In this document: piece after piece, positions 1 through 8,814 of the stretch
Layout of the letters: each line of letters opens with the position of its first letter
How positions within the stretch are numbered: position 1 is the first letter of the stretch
Source of the DNA: Pantoea stewartii subsp. stewartii
Lineage (GTDB): Bacteria > Pseudomonadota > Gammaproteobacteria > Enterobacterales > Enterobacteriaceae
DNA length: 64,000 nucleotides
Direction of reading: 5' to 3'
Assembly (NCBI RefSeq): GCF_008801695.1
Contig: NZ_VZPF01000017.1
Coordinates: forward strand, 1-64,000
Program-made: the position numbers and the translations under genes
The notes under the pieces: generated by a model
The model's input: only the letters and a program-made list of their open reading frames with translations
Told to the model about the DNA's origin: nothing
Database searches by the model: none

Positions 1-139
1 CAACATGACTGACGGTGTCACCACGATGCAGCATCAGCATGGCGGTGAGCCGCCGGGCGTGGTTTTTGTCCTTTGTTTTATGGATAGTTTTCTGCATCAG
101 GCGTCGTTCGGTTCTGGGTATTGGTGCAATGATCGACAT
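1..139 (-). CDS. IS630-family transposase, N-terminal part (cut by window edge)
   Basis: Read on the minus strand from the ATG at 137-139, the open frame gives 46 residues starting MSIIAPIPRTERRLMQK, with RRLTAMLMLHRGDTVSHV at the end, and runs off the left edge without a stop. This matches the conserved N-terminus of IS630-family DDE transposases, where this stretch begins the helix-turn-helix DNA-binding region. The catalytic DDE domain lies outside the window, so whether the element is intact cannot be judged. A plus-strand frame covers the same bases but has no recognisable product. Family assignment rests on remembered sequence similarity and is fairly secure. Confidence 0.8.
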   Translation of the reverse strand, partial: MSIIAPIPRTERRLMQKTIHKTKDKNHARRLTAMLMLHRGDTVSHV

Positions 140-203
140 TGCTCAGTCCGGCTGGTGATTTGGGATATTCAGCGATTGATCAGATCGCATAAACCGGACT
201 GAG
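1..203 (-). mobile_element. End region of an IS630-family insertion sequence
   Basis: The transposase start at 139 implies that the end of the element lies somewhat to its right. Upstream of the gene are inverted copies CTCAGTCCGG (142-151) and CCGGACTGAG (194-203), which could form a hairpin in read-through transcripts or belong to the element end. IS630 elements insert at TA, but I could not fix the outer boundary: several TA dinucleotides lie between 203 and 245. The right limit given here is therefore a minimum. Confidence 0.55.
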
Positions 204-299
204 TTCCCTCTAAGTGATCTACTATTCCGAGCAGTTATTTAGATGCGACGCTTACCACTGACCACAGACAACACCGGCTTTTTAAAAACCCAGGACTGG

Positions 300-500
300 C
301 AGGCGGGGGGGGTTCTGCCGGCATCCGGCGCGCTGAGGAGAGAATGGAGGCCAGGGCGGCGCGGCAGGGATGCCGCGACGAGGACGGCTGCGCCAGGGAG
401 GGCGCATCCGGACGGCCCGTGGGGCCGGAGTGAGAGACGAAGGAACAGCGACGGCTGACGGCCGCCGGGATTGTTAAGGGGCTGGCGCGAGCCCCTTAAC
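300..500 (+). other. GC-rich multi-hairpin non-coding element with GGA-rich loops
   Basis: This stretch has no credible protein but is full of short perfect stems: GCGGCA/TGCCGC (361-366 with 371-376, loop GGGA), TGCGCC/GGCGCA (389-394 with 401-406, loop AGGGAG) and GTTAAGGGGCT/AGCCCCTTAAC (473-483 with 490-500). GGA or GGGA occurs repeatedly, several times in loops. No run of T follows the last stem, so it is not a standard terminator. It could be a dispersed intergenic element or a structured RNA; GGA in loops is also what CsrA-type proteins bind, but that is inference only. Confidence 0.45.
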
Positions 501-540
501 ACGTCCGCCTGTACGGGCAGGCTGAAACTCCCGGTCGCCT

Positions 541-769
541 GGCGGGCGGAACCCGCTCAGAGCAACCCGCAGCCCCGTCACCTGGTGAGCGGACCCCGCT
601 CAGAGCAACCCGCAGCCCCCGCCACCTGGTGAGCAGAACCCGCTCAGAGCAACCCGCAGCCCCGCCACCAGGCGGGCGGAACCCGCTCAGAGCAATCCGC
701 AGCTCCCGCTATCAGGCGGGCGGAACCCGCTCAGAGCAACTCGCAGCACCTGCTGAGCGGAACCCCGCC
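541..769. repeat. Tandem repeat array, five 43-44 bp units plus a partial
   Basis: Units begin at about 541, 584, 628, 671 and 715, with a partial copy from 752. Each contains the core CCCGCTCAGAGCAACCCGCA with few substitutions. At the left of each unit is a small hairpin, either GCGGG/CCCGC (GGCGGGCGG form) or GAGCGG/CCGCTC (GTGAGCGG form), so the stem persists although the bases differ. The array ends three bases before the mltC stop codon, so it sits in the 3' untranslated region of the mutY-yggX-mltC transcript. Confidence 0.9.
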
Positions 770-772
770 AAA

Positions 773-1852
773 TCAATACCTGTGATAACTCCGCTGCGCC
801 GAACTCACCTTATACAAATACCGCCGCGATTCCGCCGACGGATGCTGCTTCGACAGCGTCTGATAAACCTGACCCGGCGACATACTGTTAATAATGGTAA
901 AGGCACGATCTTTATCGCTGGAGAACACGCGCAGCACGCTACCGGCGCCGCCGTTATAGGCGGTGATAACCGCATAGCGGCGTGAAACCGGATCCTGAAT
1001 ACCGGCCAGATAGTTGCTCTGCAGCAACGACAGATAGGCAGTACCGGCATCAATGTTGTTCTCGGGATCCAGCAGATAGCTGCGGCTCGGTTTGCCCCAT
1101 TTGCCCTTCATGCGGAATACATCCACACCGGCGGTATGCTGCACTACCTGCATCAGGCCGAGCGCATCAGAATGGCTGACTGCGTAGGGGTTAAAGCTGG
1201 ATTCGGTCTGCATAATAGCCAGAATCAGAGACGCATCTACACCGTACTCTTCGGCGGCTTTACGCACCATAGGCAGATATTTATGCGCACGCTTATCCAG
1301 ATGGTTTGGCACCATCGGAATCGTGACCGAGTAGATTACATGCAGGCCGGACGTACGGCGTTGCAGTTTATTGGCAATCAAGTAGTCAGCAAAGGCCTGA
1401 GCACGTCCCTGCCAGCGAATCGCCTGACCGGTGTTATCCAGCACCTGTCCGTACAACAACGGCTCTTTACTGATCTGAATGTCGTTGGCATCAGAGTAGA
1501 GATCGACATTTCCCGGATCGTCGCCGATCAGTAACGTAGTCATGATCGCCTGACGCAGACTGGCGGCAGGATCGGTACCGGAAATGGTCTCAATGGTGAT
1601 GTTCCCGCTTTCAAAGTTGATGTGGCTGCGGGTGTAATAATTGTCGGTGTATTTAACGTAGTCTTTCGGTCCGGCGATCAGGACCTCATTGATACCCCAG
1701 ATGTTCTCAATGTTATGAGCGAATTGCCCCATCAGAATGTCAAATCCGTTGGTATCTTTGACCCATTCCTCTGAATATTCCGGATGTTTTTTACCGGAGC
1801 AGGACACCAAAAGGGGGGCAATCACCAGCAGGGCTATCAGCTTTTTATTCAT
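773..1852 (-). CDS. mltC: Membrane-bound lytic murein transglycosylase C
   Basis: MltC cleaves the MurNAc-GlcNAc bond of peptidoglycan with formation of 1,6-anhydro-MurNAc, working from the outer membrane as a lipoprotein. The 359-residue product starts with a type II signal peptide and lipobox LVSC, with the lipidated Cys at 18. A DUF3393 N-terminal part is followed from about residue 190 by the lysozyme-like SLT domain; the catalytic Glu is E217 in [13 protein letters not shown], followed by the GLMQ motif. It is last in the mutY-yggX-mltC unit, 52 bp after yggX. Length matches the E. coli protein. Its stop codon abuts a tandem repeat array. Confidence 0.97.
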   Translation of the reverse strand: MNKKLIALLVIAPLLVSCSGKKHPEYSEEWVKDTNGFDILMGQFAHNIENIWGINEVLIAGPKDYVKYTDNYYTRSHINFESGNITIETISGTDPAASLRQAIMTTLLIGDDPGNVDLYSDANDIQISKEPLLYGQVLDNTGQAIRWQGRAQAFADYLIANKLQRRTSGLHVIYSVTIPMVPNHLDKRAHKYLPMVRKAAEEYGVDASLILAIMQTESSFNPYAVSHSDALGLMQVVQHTAGVDVFRMKGKWGKPSRSYLLDPENNIDAGTAYLSLLQSNYLAGIQDPVSRRYAVITAYNGGAGSVLRVFSSDKDRAFTIINSMSPGQVYQTLSKQHPSAESRRYLYKVSSAQRSYHRY

Positions 1853-1904
1853 CTAAAATACGTGCCTGACCTGGAAAACGGCCTCAACACGGAGGCCAAT
1901 AAAG

Positions 1905-2177
1905 TTATGCTTCGGGTGGCGTGTAGCCTTCAATATGAACGTCTTTACCTTCGAACAGGAAATTGATCATTTCCTTTTCCAGCACTTTGCGATCGTCGGG
2001 ATTCATCATATTGAGTTTTTTCTCGTTGATCAGCATCGTCTGCTTAGCCATCCATTGCTGCCAGGCTTCTTTCGAGATTTCATTGTAAATGCGTTTTCCC
2101 AGATCGCCAGGGTAGAGCTGAAAATCCTGCCCTTCAGCGTCGCGTTGTAAAAAAGTACAAAAAATGGTGCGGCTCAT
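1905..2177 (-). CDS. yggX: Probable Fe(2+)-trafficking protein YggX
   Basis: A 90-residue YggX-family protein, the usual length. In Salmonella and E. coli it protects Fe-S clusters from oxidative damage and is proposed to traffic iron; it is a cytoplasmic SoxRS-linked protein. The single N-terminal Cys (C7, in MSRTIFCTF) is the residue conserved in the family. The start codon shares one base with the mutY stop (TAATG on the minus strand), so the two are translationally coupled; coupling to the Fe-S glycosylase MutY fits a role in cluster maintenance. The pair is conserved across Enterobacterales. Confidence 0.96.
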   Translation of the reverse strand: MSRTIFCTFLQRDAEGQDFQLYPGDLGKRIYNEISKEAWQQWMAKQTMLINEKKLNMMNPDDRKVLEKEMINFLFEGKDVHIEGYTPPEA

Positions 2178-3259
2178 TACTCTTCCTCATTAATCTCACC
2201 GTCGCCCACAGGCAACGGCTGGGGATGGCGCAGTTCGTGTAAAAGACGCTCTACAGGTGCGGCTAATCCCACAGATGGCGGCAGCGTTAAGTTATACCAG
2301 AGACCGCCAGCTTCATCCATTAATGCCCCGGCAGAAGGCCATGACAGCCACATGGGAACGATATCCAGATGAAAATGGCTGAAGGTGTGACGAAATGCCG
2401 TAAGCTGCTGCGGTTTGGCATGGATGCCGCGCGTCGACAGCCAGGCGTTCAGATCGTCTTCGCTGGTGAACTGCGGGAAGCAGAATAAACCGCCCCATAA
2501 ACCCACCGGCGGACGCTGTTCAAGCCAGACATTGTCGCCGTTTTGCATCATCAAAAACCAGCCGCTGCGTTCAGGCAACGTCTGCTTAGGTTTTTTGCCC
2601 GGATAGTTTGCCCAGCTGTTCGTCGCGCGGGCTTCGCAACCATCGCTGAGCGGGCAGATTTCACATTTCGGGCGCGAGCGGGTGCAAACCATGGCGCCCA
2701 GATCCATCATGGCCTGGTTAAACTGACTGACGCCCTCGGCTGGCGTCACGTCTTCACTAATTTGCCACAGCCGTTTTTCAACATCCTTCCTGCCCGGCCA
2801 GCCAGCCACTGCGTAACAGCGAGCCAAAACCCGTTTCACGTTACCGTCCAGAATCGGGAAGTGCAGGCCCAGCGATAGCGATAAGATCGCACCCGCTGTC
2901 GAGCGGCCTACGCCGGGCAGCGCGGCGACGTCATCGTAGTTGCGCGGGAACTCGCCGCCGTGCACCTCAACCACCTGTTTGGCGGCTTTGTGCAGGTTAC
3001 GCGCACGCGCGTAGTAACCCAGACCGGTCCAGAGATGCAGCACTTCGTCCAGCGGCGCGGCGGCCAGATCGCTGACGGTCGGAAAGCGCGCCATAAAGCG
3101 CTCAAAATAGGGGATAACGGTGGCGACCTGGGTTTGCTGTAACATCACTTCAGACAGCCACACCTTATAAGGTGTTTTCTCCAACTGCCACGGCAGGGTT
3201 TTGCGGCCAAAGCGTTGATACCAGTCCAGCACCTGTTGCGCGAACTGCGGGGCTTGCAT
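2177..3259 (-). CDS. mutY: Adenine DNA glycosylase MutY
   Basis: MutY removes adenine mispaired with 8-oxoguanine or guanine in base-excision repair. From the chosen start ([10 protein letters not shown]) catalytic E37 and D138, the helix-hairpin-helix [10 protein letters not shown] and the [4Fe-4S] ligands C192, C199, C202 and C208 fall at exactly the E. coli positions. A C-terminal NUDIX-like domain that recognises 8-oxoG follows. The frame can be extended upstream to 3262 (one extra Met) or 3292, but family alignment favours 3259. It heads the yggX-mltC operon. Confidence 0.96.
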   Translation of the reverse strand: MQAPQFAQQVLDWYQRFGRKTLPWQLEKTPYKVWLSEVMLQQTQVATVIPYFERFMARFPTVSDLAAAPLDEVLHLWTGLGYYARARNLHKAAKQVVEVHGGEFPRNYDDVAALPGVGRSTAGAILSLSLGLHFPILDGNVKRVLARCYAVAGWPGRKDVEKRLWQISEDVTPAEGVSQFNQAMMDLGAMVCTRSRPKCEICPLSDGCEARATNSWANYPGKKPKQTLPERSGWFLMMQNGDNVWLEQRPPVGLWGGLFCFPQFTSEDDLNAWLSTRGIHAKPQQLTAFRHTFSHFHLDIVPMWLSWPSAGALMDEAGGLWYNLTLPPSVGLAAPVERLLHELRHPQPLPVGDGEINEEE

Positions 3260-3485
3260 CATAAAGGGGATATTTCCGTGATTACGCGACATTCAGGCGG
3301 GAATTCCAGCATAAGCGCCACTGAGAGTAAACCTGAAGATTGCAAAGGCCTGTTTCTTTCTGGTGGCCACTGAGGCCCGGTTGTCAGATAAGGCCGGTTA
3401 CACACAAGAAGGCGATGAAAATGTTGCTGATAAAACACGGGTTGTTTCTCGTTTTCGGGCATAGCCGAAAGTCAGACTTAAAACA

Positions 3486-3520
3486 GAAGCCCCGGGTCGG
3501 GGCTTCGCGTTTAAATTTTT
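3486..3520 (-). terminator. Rho-independent terminator after melB
   Basis: Perfect 8-bp stem GAAGCCCC (3486-3493) and GGGGCTTC (3499-3506) with a 5-base loop. Reading the minus strand it follows the melB stop and is trailed by TGTTTT. A T-rich tract on the other side means it may also work on the plus strand. Confidence 0.75.
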
Positions 3521-4923
3521 ATCTCTTGGGTTGCTGCGATCGGCACCGCTTCCTTTTCCGGTGGCTTACGGTATTTATCCAGCAGGCGGATGTGAATTTT
3601 CCGTAGCATGTCGCCGTTCAGTGTATAGAAACGGAAATAGAGCAGCAGCGTCAGGGCAAAAAAGACAGCGGGCAGCACGATCATAATAAACTGCATGCCA
3701 GCAAGGGTTTCCTGCGACTGGTTGACGTTGGGCAGATAGCCAATCATGCCCAGCACGACAGCGATAAAGAAAGCCGCCAGCGCAGAGCCGCCTTTAACGA
3801 CCATGGTTTGCACCGAATAGGCAATGCTTTCACAGCGCACATGCAGTTTGTATTCGCCGTAATCTACGGTATCCGCCACCATAATTACCTGAAGCACCCA
3901 GAAAAGCGCCGTTCCGGTATTGAATAAAATCCCGGCAATAACGATTAAGGATGTCGCGTGACTGCCTGCTAATGCCATAGCGAACAGCACACCGCCGCTC
4001 AGAATCGGCAGGGCAGACGCCGCCGCCCATAGTATCCGGCGTGACAGCAGATTCACTAATTTGGGGAACAGAACCAGTGTTGCCAGGTTCGCCGCGCCAG
4101 CATAGGAGAGGTAGTAAGGGAAGAGACTGGGATCGCCGATCACATAGGTAAAATAGTAAATCGCAAAACCGGTAATGATATTCGCCGCAATGTTATAGGC
4201 CAGCGCCATACCGAGCAGGCAGGCAAGCTGATCGTTGCGGTAGATAAGGCCGACGATCGCGCTCAGTCCCATCCGGCCGCCGTCCTGGGTCTGCGCGCCG
4301 TCTGATGAATAAACCTCATGAACATTACGCAGCGTGATGAGGGTTGCCGCGATGAAAAACACGATCAGGAGCAGGGTAAACATCTGAAAGCCAAAGCCGC
4401 GATCGTCGCCCCCGATATAACTGACAAACGGTAGCGCAATGCCGGCCGTGACAAAGGAGGCGAGGCTGGCAAAAAAGCGTGGCCAGGGCACCAGCTCTTC
4501 GCGCTCACGTTTGTCCAGCGTAATGGTCGGTACCAGTGACCAGAACGGAATATCCATTATGGTATAGGTCATTCCCCACAGAATGTAGGTGACCCAGACA
4601 AAAACCAGCTGTGCCGTCCCTTCAAACAGGTGGGCGCTAAATAACGCGAACAGCACCAGCGAGTTTGTCAGCGTGCCAGTTAAAATCCAGGGTTTAAATT
4701 TCCCCCAGCGAGAACGTGTAATGGTAACGATCCATCCCATAATGGGATCGTTAATCGCATCCCAGATCCGGGCGACTAAAAACAACGTGCCGACCATGCC
4801 AACCGATAATCCCACTACGTCGGTGTAGTAATACATCAGGTAGAGGTAAACAATGCCAATCGCGAAGTCTTTTCCAAACGCACCACATCCGTAACTGAGT
4901 TTTGTCGTTATCGAAATGCTCAT
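3511..4923 (-). CDS. melB: Melibiose:cation symporter MelB
   Basis: MelB of the GPH family imports melibiose and related galactosides with Na+, Li+ or H+. The 470-residue protein aligns with E. coli MelB along its whole length ([20 protein letters not shown] at the N-terminus) and is predicted to have twelve membrane segments. Cation-site residues D55, D59 and D124 are present. It follows melA by 84 bp on the same strand and ends at a strong hairpin terminator, so melAB is a complete two-gene operon. In E. coli this operon lies elsewhere on the chromosome, so the location between mutY and trmB is a lineage-specific placement. Confidence 0.97.
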   Translation of the reverse strand: MSISITTKLSYGCGAFGKDFAIGIVYLYLMYYYTDVVGLSVGMVGTLFLVARIWDAINDPIMGWIVTITRSRWGKFKPWILTGTLTNSLVLFALFSAHLFEGTAQLVFVWVTYILWGMTYTIMDIPFWSLVPTITLDKREREELVPWPRFFASLASFVTAGIALPFVSYIGGDDRGFGFQMFTLLLIVFFIAATLITLRNVHEVYSSDGAQTQDGGRMGLSAIVGLIYRNDQLACLLGMALAYNIAANIITGFAIYYFTYVIGDPSLFPYYLSYAGAANLATLVLFPKLVNLLSRRILWAAASALPILSGGVLFAMALAGSHATSLIVIAGILFNTGTALFWVLQVIMVADTVDYGEYKLHVRCESIAYSVQTMVVKGGSALAAFFIAVVLGMIGYLPNVNQSQETLAGMQFIMIVLPAVFFALTLLLYFRFYTLNGDMLRKIHIRLLDKYRKPPEKEAVPIAATQEIKI

Positions 4924-5007
4924 CGGTTGCCGGGTCGCTGTTGCCAGCGCCCGCCCACTGTTATGACGTAGAATCGCGACCGGACCATAGCATCCGGCGA
5001 CAAAGAA

Positions 5008-6360
5008 TTAACGATGAAGCCAGGCGGGCAACCAACTGCCGTGCTCAGTGATGAGTTCGTCCACCAGTGCATAGATCTCATCAAGGCTTAATGCCGCTGC
5101 CGTATGCGGATCCAGCATGGCGGCGTGATAAACCCGATCGCGGTTTTCAGTCAGAATGGCTTCGGTCAGCAGCGTCTGCACATTGATATTGGTTTGCATC
5201 ATGGCGGCCAGATGTGACGGAGTCGTGCCGACTTTGGTGGGCTGAATCCCATTGGCATCGACCAGACAAGCGACTTCCACGCAGCATCCCTGTGGAAGAT
5301 TATCAATCAGACTATCATTACGCACATTGCCATAAATGACCGCCGGTTCGCCGGTCCAGATAGCGTTCATAATCGTGCTGGCGTACTCACGCGAGGGTTT
5401 GCTTTCAATACGTTCGGCGCGACGGTAACGTGCCAGTTCTGCCCGCCATTCCGCCAGTTGTTCTTCACAACGTTTGGGATATTCATCCAGCGGAATCTGA
5501 TACCGTTCAATAAGATCTTCGCGGCCTGGTTTGATAAACCACGGCGTATATTCTGCGAAGTGCTCTGAGGATTCGGTGACGAAATAGCCCAGCTTTTTGA
5601 ACATTTCATAGCGCACAATGTTGGGACAGCGCGTATTGCCGTGCAGGTTGGGCTTCGGCACCTGGCCAGCGTTCCAGGCCGCCAGCAGGTCGGGATAGAG
5701 ATCAACGTAACTGCCGTCAGCGGTTTTACGCTCCAGCGTCAGATAAAACGCCATATGATTAACCCCGGCGCAGCGGTAACGCAGATCGGCAGGATTTAAA
5801 TTCAGATCGTTGGCCAGTTCCTCTGCCGTTCCCTGTACCGAGTGGCACAGCCCAACCTGTTTGATATGGGGATAGCGCGCATACATTGCCCAGGTGTTCA
5901 TCGCCATGGGGTTGACGTAATTAAGCAGGGTGGCATGCGGGCAGACTTCCGTCATGTCTTCGCAAATCTGCCACAGGTGCGGGATGGTGCGCAGGGCGCG
6001 CATAATGCCGCCGGGGCCCAGCGTATCGGCTATGGTCTGCTCCAGACCATAGCGTTTACAGACCTCAAAATCGGTGACGGTACAGGGCTGATAGCCGCCT
6101 ATCTGAAAGGCGACCACGACAAAATCCGCATCCGTTAAGGCCGCTTTCTGCTCGCTGTGGCAGGTAATCTGGCCAGCCGCGCCCGCGGAATACATAAGTT
6201 TACTAACGACGGTATAGGATTCTTCAAGCCGGGTTGCATCAATATCCATCAGGGCAATATGGGCAGATTTTAGCGCATCGCGATGGAAAACATCGCCAAG
6301 GATATTCTTGACGAAGATAGTGGAACCCGCGCCAATAAAGGTAATTTTGGGTGCAGACAT
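5008..6360 (-). CDS. melA: Alpha-galactosidase MelA (GH4)
   Basis: MelA hydrolyses melibiose to galactose and glucose in the cytoplasm by the NAD+- and Mn2+-dependent redox mechanism of glycoside hydrolase family 4. The 450-residue product has the N-terminal Rossmann motif FIGAGSTIF, the metal-site motif GLCHSV with C172 and H173, and GVNHM with N201 and H202, all as in the family. E. coli MelA is 451 residues. It is the first gene of melAB and faces melR across a 255-bp control region. A GGAG Shine-Dalgarno sequence precedes the ATG. Confidence 0.97.
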   Translation of the reverse strand: MSAPKITFIGAGSTIFVKNILGDVFHRDALKSAHIALMDIDATRLEESYTVVSKLMYSAGAAGQITCHSEQKAALTDADFVVVAFQIGGYQPCTVTDFEVCKRYGLEQTIADTLGPGGIMRALRTIPHLWQICEDMTEVCPHATLLNYVNPMAMNTWAMYARYPHIKQVGLCHSVQGTAEELANDLNLNPADLRYRCAGVNHMAFYLTLERKTADGSYVDLYPDLLAAWNAGQVPKPNLHGNTRCPNIVRYEMFKKLGYFVTESSEHFAEYTPWFIKPGREDLIERYQIPLDEYPKRCEEQLAEWRAELARYRRAERIESKPSREYASTIMNAIWTGEPAVIYGNVRNDSLIDNLPQGCCVEVACLVDANGIQPTKVGTTPSHLAAMMQTNINVQTLLTEAILTENRDRVYHAAMLDPHTAAALSLDEIYALVDELITEHGSWLPAWLHR

Positions 6361-6445
6361 CAGAACGCTCCATGACAGGGTGGGATAATCTCATGGTGGC
6401 ACGCTGTGCGGGCGAAAACTTCCGTCTTATCGGATGAGCATTCCC

Positions 6446-6489
6446 AAAAACTCAGATCAGATGCTGGCAACGAACAGATCTGAGTTTTT
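6446..6489. promoter_or_regulatory. 13-bp inverted repeat in the melA-melR control region
   Basis: AAAAACTCAGATC (6446-6458) is matched perfectly by GATCTGAGTTTTT (6477-6489) with 18 bp between. It is nearly midway between the divergent melA and melR starts. AraC-family regulators such as MelR bind several sites in this region in E. coli, so a MelR operator is the likely meaning; the spacing and the T run would also allow a cruciform or an RNA hairpin. The assignment to MelR is inference. Confidence 0.5.
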
Positions 6490-6615
6490 AGGATAAATTA
6501 ACGTAAAAAGAAGAGTATCTGGTCTGAAAGAGCGCTTAGTATAGGGAATCCACTGCTGTTTTTGGCCGTCTCCGCGGGTACGCTGGGCGGGGTTCTGATA
6601 ATTCAGGAGAGAATC

Positions 6616-7551
6616 ATGACGACATTACAGCCCGTTGCCACGCTGCCGCCCGATCCGCATATGTGCAGCAGTGACGAAAAGCAAACCCGCAGCCCGCTGT
6701 CGCTCTATTCCGAATATCAACGTATGGATATCGAACTGCGTCGGCCGCTGGCGATGAGCAGCTGTCACTGGCATGGGCAGGTTGAGGTCAATGTGCCGTT
6801 CGACGGGGACGTGGAATATTTAATCAATAATGAAGTCGTGCAGATTAAGCAGGGCTATATCACGCTGTTTTGGGCCTGTACACCGCACCAGCTTACCCGG
6901 CCCGGTAACTGCCAGAACATGGCTATCCTTAATCTGCCGATGCATCTGTTTCTGTCATGGCCGCTCGACCGGGAACTCATCAATCATGTCACACATGGCA
7001 TGGTGATTAAGTCTGTGGCAAAACAGCAGCTCAGCGCCTTTGAAGTGCAGCGCTGGCAGCAGGAACTGAACAGCCCGGATGAACAGATTCGCCAGCTTGC
7101 TGTGGATGAAATTGGCCTGATGCTTAAACGCTTTAGTCTGTCAGGGTGGCAGCCTGTGCTGGTGAACAAAACGTCGCGGACACACAAAAACAGCGTGTCG
7201 CGCCATGCGCAGTTTTATGTCAGCCAGATGCTGAGCTATATTGCCGACAATTATGACCAGGCCCTGACAATCAATGACGTCGCAGAGCACGTCAAGCTTA
7301 ATGCAAACTATGCCATGGGCATCTTTCAACGCGTCATGCAGCTTACGCTAAAACAGTACATTACCGCGATGCGCATTAACCACGTCCGGGCGCTGCTGAG
7401 CGATACCGATATTACCGTGCTGGATGTGGCGCTGACGGCCGGCTTCCGTTCCAGTAGTCGCTTTTACAGCACCTTTGCCAGGTATGTCGGCATGTCGCCA
7501 CAACAGTACCGCAAGCTCAGTCAGCAACGGCGGCAGACCATGACGTTATAA
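6616..7551 (+). CDS. melR: Melibiose operon activator MelR (AraC family)
   Basis: MelR activates melAB when melibiose is bound. The 311-residue product matches E. coli MelR closely from MCSSDEKQTRSPLSLYSEYQ onward: an N-terminal cupin sugar-binding domain (about 20-130) and a C-terminal double helix-turn-helix domain (about 200-300, with LTINDVAEHVKLNANYAM and DVALTAGFRSSSRFYSTF). Start 6616 is chosen for its AGGAGA ribosome site; an in-frame start at 6562 lacks one and extends beyond homology. The N-terminal 15 or so residues are unlike E. coli. Divergent from melA, as in E. coli. Confidence 0.96.
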   Translation: MTTLQPVATLPPDPHMCSSDEKQTRSPLSLYSEYQRMDIELRRPLAMSSCHWHGQVEVNVPFDGDVEYLINNEVVQIKQGYITLFWACTPHQLTRPGNCQNMAILNLPMHLFLSWPLDRELINHVTHGMVIKSVAKQQLSAFEVQRWQQELNSPDEQIRQLAVDEIGLMLKRFSLSGWQPVLVNKTSRTHKNSVSRHAQFYVSQMLSYIADNYDQALTINDVAEHVKLNANYAMGIFQRVMQLTLKQYITAMRINHVRALLSDTDITVLDVALTAGFRSSSRFYSTFARYVGMSPQQYRKLSQQRRQTMTL

Positions 7552-7660
7552 TTCTGTTTCCGGCCAGCAGCCTCCCAGGCAATTTTCTTGCATTACTCTA
7601 CACTCAGGCAGGAAAACGCATGTCAAAACACGCCGGGTGCGCGCGGAAAGTGGCAAAGGC

Positions 7661-7688
7661 TTGCTTCTGCTTTTGAACTTTGCATAAT
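7661..7688 (+). promoter_or_regulatory. Candidate sigma-70 promoter for trmB
   Basis: TTGCTT (7661-7666) and CATAAT (7683-7688) are 16 bp apart, the -10 preceded by an extended TG. The trmB start is about 38 bp downstream. Pattern-based only. Confidence 0.45.
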
Positions 7689-7726
7689 GCCCGTTTCCCT
7701 GAACAGGCTAACCAGCAGGCTTCAAC

Positions 7727-8446
7727 ATGATTAATGACGTCATCACCCCAGAATATGATGAAAATGGACGCCCGTTGCGTCGGATTCGTAGTTTTGTGCG
7801 CCGCCAGGGCCGCTTAACCAAAGGCCAGCAGCAGGCGCTGGACAACTACTGGCCGGAAATGGGTGTTGAATATCAGCCAGAGCCCATTGATTTGCCCGCG
7901 CTGTTTGGGCGCGATGCGCCTGTCACGCTGGAGATCGGTTTTGGTATGGGCGCGTCGCTGGTCACCATGGCGCAAAATAATCCGCATCAAAACTTCCTTG
8001 GCATCGAAGTGCATGCGCCCGGCGTGGGAGCCTGCCTGGCGTCGGCGAAAGATGCCAATGTCAGCAATCTGCGGGTGATGTGTCATGATGCGGTGGAAGT
8101 GCTGGAGAAAATGATCCCGGATAATTCACTGCGCATGGTTCAGCTGTTCTTTCCCGATCCGTGGCATAAAGCCCGTCACAACAAACGCCGTATCGTGCAG
8201 GTGCCGTTTGCCGAGCTTGTGATGCGTAAACTGAAACTGGGCGGTGTGTTCCATATGGCGACCGACTGGGAAGCCTATGCCGGTCATATGCTTGAGGTGA
8301 TGAGCAGCATCGCGGGTTATCGAAACCTGTCTGAAGACAATACGTATGTGCCGCGTCCTGAGACGCGTCCACTGACCAAATTTGAGCAGCGCGGGCAGCG
8401 TTTGGGCCATGGCGTTTGGGATTTAATGTTTGAGAGGGTGAAATAA
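7727..8446 (+). CDS. trmB: tRNA (guanine-N7-)-methyltransferase TrmB
   Basis: TrmB uses S-adenosylmethionine to methylate N7 of G46 in the tRNA variable loop. The 239-residue protein, the usual enterobacterial length, has the SAM-binding loop [10 protein letters not shown] (71-75 is GFGMG) and the TrmB signature [15 protein letters not shown] near residue 145-157. It heads trmB-yggL: its stop shares one base with the yggL start. In E. coli trmB diverges directly from mutY; here the melibiose cassette separates them. Confidence 0.97.
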   Translation: MINDVITPEYDENGRPLRRIRSFVRRQGRLTKGQQQALDNYWPEMGVEYQPEPIDLPALFGRDAPVTLEIGFGMGASLVTMAQNNPHQNFLGIEVHAPGVGACLASAKDANVSNLRVMCHDAVEVLEKMIPDNSLRMVQLFFPDPWHKARHNKRRIVQVPFAELVMRKLKLGGVFHMATDWEAYAGHMLEVMSSIAGYRNLSEDNTYVPRPETRPLTKFEQRGQRLGHGVWDLMFERVK

Positions 8447-8772
8447 TGGCCACACAACGCAGCCGTCGTTTACGTAAAAAATTGCATATTGATGAGTTTC
8501 AGGAGCTGGGCTTTTCCGTAGCCTGGCGCTTCCCGGACGGCACCTCTGAAGAGGTTATCGACGAAACGCTGAATCAGTTTATTAACGAAGCGATCGATCC
8601 CAATGGCCTGGCTTATGACGGTAGCGGCTATCTGGCCTGGGAAGGGTTAATCTGCCTGCAGCAAACCGGTAAATGCACCGAGGAACATCGCGAGCTGGTA
8701 CGTAAATGGCTGGAAGATCGCCAGTTACTGGATGTAAAGGTGACCGAACTCTTTGACGTCTGGTGGGACTAA
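8446..8772 (+). CDS. yggL: YggL family protein (DUF469, 50S-associated)
   Basis: A 108-residue cytoplasmic protein of the YggL/DUF469 family, always found after trmB in Enterobacterales. It is acidic towards its C-terminus and has the typical start ATQRSRRLRKKLHIDEFQE. YggL has been reported to associate with the 50S ribosomal subunit, but its precise role is not settled. Translation is coupled to trmB through a TAATG overlap. Confidence 0.92.
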   Translation: MATQRSRRLRKKLHIDEFQELGFSVAWRFPDGTSEEVIDETLNQFINEAIDPNGLAYDGSGYLAWEGLICLQQTGKCTEEHRELVRKWLEDRQLLDVKVTELFDVWWD

Positions 8773-8814
8773 GTTACCAGCGATGTCGCTTTCACACCCA
8801 GACAGGGAGAACGT

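Noticed and set aside
5-202. Plus-strand frame of 65 codons at the left edge
   Set aside because: It is antisense to the recognisable IS630 transposase and its leader and has no family resemblance.
300-500. A true CsrB/CsrC RNA gene
   Set aside because: The loops are suggestive, but there is no terminal U tract, no clear promoter, and fewer regular CAGGATG-type hairpins than in known CsrB; it stays a hypothesis.
239-502. Frames on both strands across the GC-rich element
   Set aside because: Arg/Pro/Gly-rich translations caused by GC content and hairpins; no ribosome site and no recognisable domain.
3259-3462. 67-codon minus-strand frame upstream of mutY
   Set aside because: Ends inside the start of mutY in another frame, has no ribosome site and no homology that I recognise.
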